From Piscicola geometra (taxonomy: Eukaryota > Annelida > Clitellata > Hirudinida > Piscicolidae), in the NCBI GenBank assembly GCA_943735955.1, contig OX030956.1, positions 12,789,894 through 12,853,893 of the forward strand: DNA of 64,000 nucleotides. The letters are read 5' to 3'. Each line of letters starts with the position of its first letter. The stretch's first letter is position 1. Made by a program: the position numbers and the translations under genes. Below are positions 45,301 through 58,700 of this stretch, in pieces. A model generated the notes under the pieces. It was given only the letters and a program-made list of their open reading frames with translations, searched no databases and was not told the origin of the DNA.

Positions 45301-45490
45301 AAGCATACAAAAAGAGGGACCTTTCCAATGACTTTGATCTGAAGTTTTAGTATATATACATATCAAGTTATAATAAAAATAATTATAAATTGACTAATTT
45401 TCATTCAATAACATTAAAAAAAGCATTTTAAAAACTGAATTTGCCAATATGTATAACTCTCTAGTCTATATCAGATACCCAATTACACAC
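42334..45490. other. Gene-less stretch
   Basis: No supported gene. A (GAT/GAG)n array lies at about 42975-43110. A 27-base element at 43273-43299 recurs near 62785. The rest is AT-rich without recognised features. Confidence 0.5.
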
Positions 45491-45508
45491 ATACACACCG
45501 ACACCCAT

Positions 45509-45745
<237 letters not shown>

Positions 45746-45954
45746 TGCACACACACACGCGCGCAGTCTTTGAACGCGTGGACGTGTGATGCTGGAGCTA
45801 GTCACTTAGGAGAGATCAAAAGAAGATGCATCTATTAATTTTGAAGAGTGACAAATCTTAATTAGGTGCTACAGGTTTCAATTGAGGTGCTAACGACCAA
45901 AGGATCTGAAGGCGATTCGACAAAACGTCAAACGAGGATGGTAGTGATTAAGAT

Positions 45955-46060
45955 GGCGGTGGTGGTGGTGATGGTGTTGATAATGATGGTGGTGATGATG
46001 GTGATGATGATGGTGATGGTGGTGATTGGGAAGTGATGATAATGGTGATAAAGATGGTCA
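45955..46060. repeat. GGTGAT-type array
   Basis: Imperfect ggt/gat triplets. Confidence 0.85.
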
Positions 46061-47683
46061 TGATAGTAATGTCTTAGATCATGTAAAAATGCAAATTAAA
46101 TTAATTATTATTATTTATTTTTTATTCGTCATAATTAAATTAAATTTGTTTAAAAAAGTTGTTAAATGTATTTTAGAATTGTTTTAATCGATTACAAACA
46201 AATTTAAATACTTTTTATTATATCAAGGGAAATTAGATTATAATTTTATATAAAATAATCTAATTTCCGATGTTCCATAGCATTAATTACCTGGTGTTAG
46301 GAACCCGAATACAAAAAAGTCTAGCATCATGTAGAGTGCCATGCCGTTAATAACACCCAATTTTGGTCATGAAGTTATGACAGGCATGCAAACTTTTGAA
46401 TTTTATGAAAATATTAGTGAATTTTCAAATGATAAAATTGTATTTATTTATTTAATTATTTATGAAAAATTATGTTTAAAAAGATGATACTTTGAATATA
46501 AAAAATGTATATTAAAATGAATTTAAAAAGTAAAAATTTATATTAATCATTCTATTTCTCATATTATTCTTCCAAAAAAAATATTTATGATGAATAATGA
46601 CTTTTGAAATCATACAATTTCACATTCAGTTCCAAATTAAGACTAAATATCCGTTTTTTATCTTTATAAATTTAATGAAAAACTTTTTAAAATATAACTT
46701 AATTATAATAATAATAAATATATTATTTATTCAGCCTGACATGTCACCAAGATATTGCTAATGAGAAATTTATATAAGACAAATTGCATTCGTTAAATTC
46801 GAAGGTAAACTAATCAACAGAATGCCACTCAAGCCTCCCTTATGCAACATTCAATAACGGAATGTGAAAGGGAAAAAGGCTGCTGTGGAAGATATAGCAA
46901 TTATTCTATTAAAAATTCATTTGAATTTAAATTATTAAAATTTATTTCCATTTGAATTTAAATTATTAAAATTTATTTTCATTTAAATTATTGTTAAAAG
47001 TTGTATTATATTCTTTTCGTTTATTACTTCATTAAATAAATTCCCGATTAGTAAATTCTTTAGTTGACTCGAAAATAAGTTTAAAAAACAAATCCAAAAA
47101 AACCTTCTACAACTGCGTGAAACAATTCATCAAATGAACTCCTCAGCTCAACGAACAGAGCATATTTCATATGCCCACCAGAGGCATTTGTCTTAATCAC
47201 TAAATTTGGTTCGCACAAACGTGTACAAACTGACGTCTCTGAAGTGTGTGAACTGTTTGTAGTATTTTTTAAAAATACTTTACCCTCCTTCTAGAAGTTT
47301 ATTTTCGTCTAATATTTTAAAACTCCGAAAAAATATTTGTTTTATTATTGTGTATTCCCCTGCAACTACTTTCTCTTTAAATACTTCTACATCCACTATT
47401 TTTTATTTTTTACATCTACTATAACCTCTTGAAACACCCCCAAACAGCAGCCACAACCACCGAAACTACAAAGGCTCTTTTCTTCACATGTCGACCACCA
47501 CCATTCCCACAGCCTTTCATGCCAAGAGCGTGGGCTTTTCTCTGTCACTGTTATTCGTAGTGGTATTAAGTAGCTAAAATTATAATAGTTTTTGAATTAT
47601 AATGGATTTAATATTAATAAAAAAATTATTATTTAGTTTTATTTTAAGATTTTTTGAACTCTATTATCGTGGTTGGATGGGAG
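46061..47683. other. Gene-less AT-rich stretch
   Basis: Nothing recognised on either strand. A direct repeat catttgaatttaaattattaaaatttatt occurs twice near 46918-46985. Confidence 0.5.
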
Positions 47684-48370
<687 letters not shown>

Positions 48371-49650
48371 CAAAACTAGGAGAGAAGGAAAAAAATGGTT
48401 TAATTAACGTCACCCTAAGTAAGTTTTGCGATTTCTTCATTTAATATTTTATATATAAATAAAACGGGGTTTTCCCGTTTATTGATAATTTATTAAAATT
48501 AATGAAATTATAAAATCAATAGAAACTTTTTTTAAAACATGAAAAACTTTCTGGTGATTTTCAATCCTACTAAAATTATTTGGATGACTTCAAACCATAA
48601 TTTTCATAATTTAAAATAATAATTCTCATATTAAAGTGAAATTGTTGTATAATTCATTTTAAACAAATCATCTTTCATTCGGTCCCTCCGATTTTGTGGG
48701 TCTAATTATCTAAAGCTGATTGGTCGAATCTCATTGACTCCTCCTACAAATCATTTCTATTGGTTGGTGCGTATAAAAAACAATAACACAAGTCTTTACA
48801 TATAAAACGTTATAATATTCTATGAATAAATAAAGACATAAGAAGAGACTGTATAAATATGATTACTTAAAATCAATAGAATTAAATGCACCATTTTTTA
48901 AAGTTTAAAGTTTAAATAGAAAGCAATTTATTTTAAAAGTTCCGGTTTGTGGAAAATAATTCTGGAGACCATAACCAGGTTAATTTTTTTTCAAATAAAA
49001 AATTACTCTTCTAATTAAATTGATTCTATTTATTTAATAAAAAACCAATTTACTATCTATATTTTGGTTAGATCCCAAAAAACAAATTTATTTATGATTT
49101 ATAAAGAAACAAATATTTATACAAATAGAAAACCCTAAAGACAAGACATTAAAAGTCATTTAGGGAGCATTCAAACTTGCTCCATTGCCTTTATTTGTTC
49201 TTCAGTGTCACTGTTCACTGATGCAATTTCTATGACGTTACAGTCAAGCACCTCTCAACGATTGTTCTCTTTAATTACAATGCCTCAGTAATTACTTTTC
49301 AAATTAAGTTTCAAATTAGTGTTTTGCAGTGTATTGTTTGGTTCACTTCCTATATATTTCCTAGAGGTTTTTACTTTTTATGAAAAAAAAGTTTTAAAAA
49401 AGTTAGGTACAAGAAACATTTCAATGAATCTTTAAAATTTTTGAAGATTAATACAATGCTTTAAAAATACAAGAAATTCTCAAACTAAATCTTCAAACCT
49501 CAAAAGTGCCAATTAGGAAAACTACCACCAACTACCTGCTGCACACACCTCGCCCCTCCATTTGTAACTCTTTCCCAACGGCTATGTTTCAAATGCTACA
49601 GAGACATGCGCCGTTTTTTCATGTGTTAATCATTGTTTTTTAAATTTAGA
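48371..49650. other. Gene-less stretch
   Basis: AT-rich without recognised features. Confidence 0.5.
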
Positions 49651-49656
49651 TTCGAA

Positions 49657-49822
49657 CGCTCTTGAATTTGAAGAAAGAGCGCTATAGAAATCTATTTTGA
49701 TTGATTGATTGATTGAGGTTAGACCTATGATTTGTGGATACATTTGATTATTAATAGGTAAATCTATCAATCAATCAATCAAATAGATTTCTATAGCGCT
49801 CTTTATTCAAATTCAAGAGCGC
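49657..49822. repeat. Inverted pair of LINE/SINE-like 3' tails
   Basis: The arm at 49657-49715 reads cgctcttgaatttgaagaaa, then gagcgctatagaaatctat, then (gatt)n. The arm at 49765-49822 is its reverse complement with one or two changes, starting from (aatc)n. A gcgctatagaaat motif followed by a short tandem tail is typical of CR1/L2-like LINE and SINE 3' ends. The two tails face each other about 50 bases apart. Confidence 0.8.
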
Positions 49823-50553
49823 TCTATTACGAGTATTCTCAAGGTTTTACTTTCTTTTAATTCTAACAACAACTATTAGAAACCATTATTAAAAAATTAA
49901 TTAATTTGAATAAATTAATTCCATCTACCACCAAAACTACAATTCACAACTCTAATACAAATTCTCCTAGCACTATCACTCCCATAGGCCACTACTACCG
50001 CTATAACTGCTATACCTATTAAGTGTGCTGTCATTTGAATCACTTCTCTTGCATTACCAGAGCTTCATTGACCAAAGTTAATGACCTGAGTGTGGTGAAA
50101 ATCTGCCATAGTCCGTTTGTGTATACTTTATATACTGACTAGAGTTTAAATTATATTTCATAAAACCAATTAAATTGTATAAAATGTGTTTCTAATGACA
50201 ATTTTTTAGATGAAACATTATCTTAAACTTATTTCTAAAATATTTAAAAACCCCAATCAACTTGAAACCTCAAAATTATCTAAAAATTATGTTCAAATTC
50301 CCATGCTTGCTCACATATTTTGTAACAATGCATCATACCGTCACGATTTGACAAAAGCTCTTAGTATTATTACACGAAACGCTTTTATATGGTACAGTTC
50401 AGTAGTCTAAGCAAACTAACAGTAATAATAATTGTTAGTATTATATACTCATTTTCAACTTAAAAATGGAAATTTTTTAAAATAAAAACTTCATTGCAGG
50501 TTAAATTGGTAAAGACGAGTCTAAACACATAAAGGGGCTCCAGAGATCACCGC
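49823..50553. other. 5' flank and leader of ETS gene
   Basis: A splice acceptor (ttcattgcag) ends at about 50499, so an upstream non-coding exon probably exists but was not located. The 66-codon frame at 50210-50410 has no support. Confidence 0.5.
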
Positions 50554-50568
50554 ATGAGCGCCCTTTGA
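50554..50568 (+). promoter_or_regulatory. Short uORF before the ETS start codon
   Basis: An ATG at 50554 opens a four-codon frame (M-S-A-L) that stops at 50566-50568, two bases before the main ATG at 50571. This arrangement could lower translation or favour reinitiation. That is inference. Confidence 0.5.
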
Positions 50569-50570
50569 AA

Positions 50571-52103
50571 ATGGTTCTCGTGCCAACCGCCTTCTTCCAA
50601 AACTCTGTAGAGACCGACCATGCCTTAACCACTTATAAAACACTAAATTCACTCAGCAATACCTTCAACAACAGCACTAGTAGTCCCAACAACAACAACA
50701 ACACCGTCCACAATATTAGTTGCAACAACGAAACAGAAAAAAGGATCAGAGATGAAACAAACAACCTCAAGAACAACTATTCAAATGACTTCTTCCGTTT
50801 CAACAAACAAGATGTCAGATACAACCCGTACAGCGTTGACAAAAAAGAAGTTTATGCAAAGTTCGCAAATAAAAATGAAAATAAAAAGGCTTCTCAGCTA
50901 CAACAAAACTCCTCCAAACAACAATATCAACAACTTTTATCAACTCAACACTCGTCACAACAACTGCAAACAAATTACAACCAACAACATCTCTATCACA
51001 GACGACAACAACAGCAACAACAACTCGACTTTTGTGAATCTTCTCATTCAAACGTTCTAAACTACAACAGCAACAACAACAACAACAACCACAACAACAA
51101 CAACAACAACAATAACAACAACAACGACAACATCTTTTACAACTTTTCTTTATACAGTCCTAATTCTTCGTGGAAAGAAAACTTATTGGATGAGCCCCAA
51201 CAACAAAACCAACAACAAATACAACAACAAACGCAAAAACAACATGAGCCACCAAAACTACAACCAACACAGCCACCTGAGCAACACTCACACAAATCCG
51301 ACATATCAAAATTAGGTTTGAAAATAGCATATTTTTTGTTAAAAAGTTCCCATAATAAATCATATAATAAAAGTTATTAAAGGTATGAATTGTAAAAAAA
51401 ATAAAAAACAGGAAAAATTTACAAAAGAAAAGAAAATAGGCCAAAGAACATAAAAATGCATTTTTAATTTGAGAGTCGCAACAATTGAGAGTGACTAAAT
51501 AAAGGAGGGCAATAGAGATCGAAAATAGTTAAACATATTGAGTATTACTAAATAATAATATTAAAAATAAAATTATTTATAATAGAATGTTCAGAAACGT
51601 TAATGAATAGCAGGCCACGGCCGCACATATGAAAGGAACAGCATTATAGCGCCATTATGGGTACAGCACTAGCATTCACGAATTTTGAATGCATAAATGG
51701 ATGGTTTGACGGATGCTGGGAAAATGAATGATGGACACTGGACAGAAGATTGGAGATATTTTAAGATGCATGAATGATATAGTGAATTAATTAGAACCCC
51801 AAGTTTTATTAATTGATGGAATAAAAGAATAAATGGAAATGATAGACAGGGGAAAGAAGAGTGCCAAAACACCTAACAATGTATGGCAAACTTAGAAGCG
51901 ATTAGGGTAGTGCCACCCACGAACTTATAACGTTGTAAGGCACAATTAGAGACTTAATTGAGATGCTATCCTAGGGAACATATGCTTGCATGGATACAGC
52001 CATATCCCCCCTGCCATCTTCCTAACAAATTGATAAGTATCTTTGTGTGTGTGTGTGTGTGTGTGCGTGTGTGTGTGTGTGCGTGCGTGCGTGTTTGTGT
52101 GCG

Positions 52104-52157
<54 letters not shown>

Positions 52158-52193
52158 TGTGTGTGTGTGTGTGCGTGTTTGTGTGTGTGTGTT

Positions 52194-52285
<92 letters not shown>

Positions 52286-52503
52286 TGTGTGGGCCAAAAT
52301 GATGGATGTTTTGGGTGAGTAGTGCAATAAAGGATGCTAAAATTGAGTGTAGTGTGTATGCACCTGATTAAGTGAAAGTAGGGATAGTTTGAGAAGACAC
52401 GTACAAACAAACACACATACAAACAAATAAATAAATAAATAAACAAATAAACAAACAAACAAACACACACACACACACACACACACTCACACACACACAC
52501 ACA

Positions 52504-52551
<48 letters not shown>

Positions 52552-52613
52552 AACACACACACACACAAACACGCACACACACAAACACGCACACACACAC
52601 ACCCACAAACACG

Positions 52614-52707
<94 letters not shown>

Positions 52708-55700
52708 TATAAACCGTAACGGCAACATTCAAAGAGGGTTTATTTATAAACATTATGACAGAGAAGATCTCAATCAATCTACTGACTCTTTCCAGAGAAC
52801 ACCACCTACCTTGCAATCCACCACTAATTACTTCTTGAATACTTTTAGTAATTGTCCATGTGGTTCTCTATTGTACAAGTTTAGTTAAAATAATTTTTTA
52901 CTTATTAAATGTCTCCAAAAATCTTTATAAGGAGCCGTTTTGATACGGGATTTGGTGCAGAACACAGAAGAAAGTAAAAAGCTTTTTTTGTTCTCTCCAC
53001 ACAATCAGAATGATTACTTATACCAACCCTGATTCTATAACAATGTCCACATAGAGTAATTATGAGTAATTACTTGAAAAAATAATAAAATCAAGATAAG
53101 CACAATAACGACCGACAAAGGTTGTTATTTTTACAAATATGAAGAATAATCATGTGGATAATGACCGTTATCTCTGCTGCATCAGGCCACGCTTCTATCG
53201 GGCCATCTTAATCGTCGTAGTAACCAGCTGCATGAAATGAATAAAATTGAAATTAATTTTGGAGATTATACTTTCTTTTTTTGAACTAATACCTATTTTT
53301 TATTTATTAGCATCAGTTTGAAAATAGAGTGTTAACAAATAGAAATGATGACGTTTTGTGTTATTAAATGTGTTAAATTTTTGTTTCTTAAATTTGTAAT
53401 ACTTTTTTTCTTCCAACTTATTAAATTAATTTCTTTTGATTTAAATATTATAGAATGTTTTCACAACCATTTCATTCATTTTCCACAAAAAAATTCACCA
53501 CCACAGACCTGCCAAAGAGTCTGCCTACTTCGACGGTGCGTAGATTCGAATTGGTGCGAGAGAAGCAAGGAATTCCCAAAGGTGACATTGGCAACTTGAC
53601 ATTCAGCATGGGGAGATTTTATGACTCCATTTGTTTGATTGTATAGTGTTATTCGAGTATCTAAGGCTTACTTAAAAGTGGTCTAAAATCCTTTGAGTCT
53701 AATTTTTGTCAATTATTCTTCATGTGACGTTTTTAAAATTAATTTCTAAAATGCCGCTTATCTTTGCGCACATATTGGTTCTTTTATAAAAAGTTTTAAT
53801 CTTTTGGATACCCCATTGTTGGTCTATCTCTAGGCTCTACACTTTTCCGAGCTTAAGGATATAAGATTTCTGGCCGAGTCATTTTAGAAAAGATTCAATT
53901 CATTTAATTTAATTTATTTCATTTTCGAATATACCAAAATTAGATATAATATAACGTTTCTAACACGCATTTCGTGATGTTTCACGCCCCAAACCCGCTG
54001 GTGCAGCTAGAGCATTACGGAATGCAAATGGCGACCAGCCTATTGTGAATCTTACTTTAGATTTATATATTAAATAAATAATAAATTTTTAATGTTAAAA
54101 AAATTATGTAAAAACACCATTAAATATAATTAAAATGTTAAATAAAAATATATAAAAAGTGTACTGAAAGTAGTGCTCAGCGGTAAGTGGCAATCTCAGT
54201 AATCTTATAACTGGCAATCTAAAGTCACTATTGGCGCGTGCGATGCTGGTAACAAGAATATAATAATGTCACATATAGAAAGATTTCTAAAATCAAAAGA
54301 ATAAAATAAAAAAAGAAAATCACAATAACTTGAAAAACAGTATGGAACAAAATGACAACTAGATGTCAAACAGTAATCCTTTACCGAATGAAAACCGAAT
54401 AGATAAGAACATTAAAATAAGTAAAATCAAGAAAACAGTAAAACGAGTAAAATACAAATAATAAAAATAATAATGCTAGTGAGAAAATTACCGAGAAAAT
54501 TGGGATGAACACGATGATGGGAGTTGTGATTGGTGCCGTTAGCTGCAAGTGAGTGGTGTAGTGAGTGGGTGCATAAGAAGAAGAAGAAAAAAACAGTTAT
54601 TTAAAAATGATAATATGCAACAACAACAAATAATTTAATGAATAATTTCATAAAAAAAGATTAAAAATAATATATTTTGAGAATGATTTTAGTATGAATA
54701 GCATGAATAGGATAAAATGATCATATAAAAACACGTTGATCTTTGAATGTTTTTTCACATTTTTAAAACGAAAATATTTATTTATCGTGAGATAAAACCT
54801 GCATTTTACATTTTTTAAAAGTTTCACTGACTAATACAATAGAACCAAAATCAAAAAAACTTGAGAGCTGAATAGTTAAAAATTGGCTAGTTTGCTCTAA
54901 CTGCAAGTTGACTGAAAGACCATATTATACGGCGTAATTCATACAATAAAAGTGCAGCGAGATTGACAAAGACAGATTCACGATCGTCTCGTGTCATTTA
55001 CCTTCAATATGATCAAGCCATCACAAACCAAGACATAAAAACTCTCAACTTTAATTTGTACAACCACCACTATCAATTGCCCAGATCCATCTTCATGGAC
55101 ACCTATCCACGCTGAGCAGTGGTTGCAGTGGGTGATGGGTGCTTTGGGACTGGAAGGGTTGCAGATGAACAGACTCCATGACTTACAAGCCAGCAGGTGG
55201 AGTAGAAACTCATTTGTGGAGGCTTTTCCATCGGGAGTTGGGGAACTGCTGTGGTCTCACCTTGAAACACTCATGAAAGGTTTTATGATCAGTTTGAAGA
55301 TTTTTTTGCAAATTATTGAGTGATGGTCGTCTGAAATTGTTTAATGTTTCATTTTTCAAAGCAGATAAACAACTATCTTCATTGATTGCTAAATCGATTT
55401 AATGGCTTTACTCCTTTGTAGCGTGTATGTTTCATCTAAAAAACCGGAAATCGGAAAATGTGCAAGAAAGATGTGAATATATCCTGATAAAAACTGAAAA
55501 ATCGATTTATACTATTATTTTGCTCGAGGCTTGGGAATTTGTTATTTTGATGTTCATTGAGGCTTGACTGCGAGTATTGTAATTAAATGCCTTGTCACTT
55601 TTTTGTCTTTTTAAACTAAAGTTATTATTAAATTTTTATCATCGACATTGTGTGTTTGTGACTTGAACAGCGAGAATGTGGACCTTTGAGCCTATAAACT

Positions 55701-58700
55701 CATTTCAAGGTTTTAGAAACTTAAAATTTTAATAAAAACTCAGTTTTGAAATTAAACAATTCTTTCGAACTTTTCAGAAGCGGAAGCCACTCCCGACTCC
55801 TCGACAGACCTTCAAGTCACCATGTACCCAAGCCACTTAAACAACGGCAGCTTTGTTAATCTTGATGACTTCAACAATCAGCAACACATTCATCAGCAAC
55901 GGTGCCTTCACCAACAAAAACAGCAGATGCGACATTTGCAAGCCCAACATATGCAACAAGAACATTTTTCTACGTCGTCTTTTCCTCTGAATAAAGTTGA
56001 CGGTGAGTTTCTTCAAAATTTTGTGTTCGTCTACAATTTGTGTTTTTCTTTTATAGATTATGAAATAATCATATTAATCTGTAAAAACGCCAAAATCACA
56101 ATAATAAACTAAAAACTTTAGATATACTATCATAATCATGACGCCTTCACAGCCCTCTCTCGTTCATTTTTGTTTCTTATTTCACTCCACTTATTACTTG
56201 CCCTTTTAAAATTACAGCAAATTTTTTTACAAACACTCTTTCTGCGCTTCCAAACCCTCCACCATCACCCTTACCACTAACAAACCACCACTACCTCACC
56301 ACTAACACTTTCCCGGTACCCTTTCCACTCTTTTCCACAATAATCTTCATTCCCCCAACTACTCCCCACCATCACACCCACCACTACCCTTCCACCATAG
56401 TTTCCTATATTTCTCTCCTCCATCCTCACTCCTCCGCCCCCCTTAGTACCCCCCCACCCTCCACTACATCCATCCTTACCCTCTACCCCTACCCAACCCC
56501 CTCTAGCCCCTCACTATCACCCCCCCCCCCACATGTCACACAGTCGTATGAAGGCGCCCATATGCGAGCAGCACAGTTAAATAGCAATCTATTCCGCATT
56601 CAAGTTACCTTTCACACACTATCATACACATTATCTTACATAAACCTTGAAAACTCACAAACAAATATAAAATACAATCACAAACAATTGCAAAATACGC
56701 ACATAGACAAACATATAACAGAGATAACATTTTTTAATTTAAAAAACGCAACTAGACACACAATGTGTCACACACATACAAAGAGATACAATTAAAAACA
56801 CATACGCATAAATGCCATTAAAAGACACATTTAATGGAATGTATGCGCGTATACAGGGGACGCTGTGTGGCATCACGGCTCATTAGTCGTGGCATACAAG
56901 TTGTCATGATCTGATCTTCTTAACACTTTGTTGTCTCTGCAGCAATAGGGGTTGACCAGGGTGTTTTAGTCTTTTTGTATCTGTTAGTTTCAATTTTAAA
57001 TATAAAATGATTTTTTTACATATTTATAATCGTCGTTTTTACCGATACTGTTTTTATCGTAAGTATAAACTATTTTAAGCCATTTTTATTAAATCGCTTT
57101 TATTCAAGCAACAGAAATTTCCATAAGTTTGAAACATTATAATTGAAATTGTTAAATTTATAATTAATACATTGAAAGTTAATGAGTTATTAATGGTATA
57201 GGTGGGCATAGTAGTAGTAGTAGAAGCAAGAACAGCGGTGTCAGCATTAATCAAAAAGTTATTTTTGTCAAACACAATGCCTAAATCGTAGCACATTCCA
57301 GGAATATGTTATAAAAACACCCCCTCACGCATACCCATACAAACATACATATACAAAAACACAAATGGATACATATAATTGTATATTCAAATGCAATATT
57401 TTCCTATAAATATTCATATATAACTTATAAAAATTGATACATGTGCAAAATATGTGGGTGTATACAGACATCTGTATACAACCCTAAATTTGACATATAT
57501 GAGTTATATAAAAAACAATATATATTATACATATATGATGTTATGATATACAATATAATATAATATACATATATGATGTTATGATATACAATATAATATA
57601 ATATACATATATGATGTTATGATATACAATATAATATAATAATTAATATATAACACCAATATTGCAGGTTCTTCACGCGTGAGTGAGCAATCATCGGACA
57701 ATGACGTCAGTGCTGAGTCATCCTCCCACGCAGACGAACAACCAATCAGGAGGAGCCTCCCATTTGCCCGCCCTGACAAGCCTGGTGAAGTGGTAACCTG
57801 TTGTAGAAGTGGTGTTGATGATAGTTGTGGTGGAGGTGGTGGTGATGATGGTGATGGTTGTGGGGGTGGTGTAAGAAGGGTGGGTTCTTGTGGAACGGGA
57901 GATGGAGGTAGCGTGGGAATGTTCCAGAATGGTGAGGTGGTACATTGTAGAAGGGAGGGAGACGGCAGTGACGATGCCTTGGCGGTTCACTCCTTCTTAG
58001 ATGGAGGGGTTTCTAGCGACCTTTCACCAAGAACATCGTCTGAGGTGGTTACTGGTGGAGTTTTTGGTGTTATGGATAACAGTGAGAAAAACCTGGAACG
58101 GAGCGTGGTCTGTTCGGTAACAAAACATCTTACAAACATGATGACAAACCAAACAAAAGGCAGAAACCCCAAAGATGTTTCGTTTCAAGCAACCAGCGAC
58201 AATTTCCCTCTCAATGGAACAAAGGATTTCAACAAACTTCTCACCACTGTAACGGACGATGCGACAAACAATTACGACGACAGTGGTGTTGGTGGCGTTG
58301 ATGGAGGTGACGTCGACAGTAACGGTGGCTGTGGTAACAGCTTCATGGCCTCCTGTAGTGAGGCGCTTGACAGGGATATCAATAATAATTACTTTGACGG
58401 TGTTTTTGATGTAACTTTTTATAAAAAGTACGTCAAAGAGTTGAGCACTGCCACAAACATTGTTGATAATGACAGTAATAAAAGTAGCCGTTTAGGAGTT
58501 GAAAATAATCAAAATGATATGCAGTACAATAGATGCAACAAAAATTTTGGAATTAACAGTTACACAACTGATGACAACATATGCAACAACACAATATCGC
58601 AACCAATTGAACATTTTGTCTTTGAACCCCAAAACCTCGATTTTCAACAACACCAACAACCGCAAAACAAGCAACACCAACAACCGCAAAACAAGCAACA

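Noticed and set aside
54483..54553. Possible small exon ending ctgcaa-gtgagt in the ETS intron
   Set aside because: Phase 2 end is incompatible with the phase-1 PNT exon and there is no recognisable motif.
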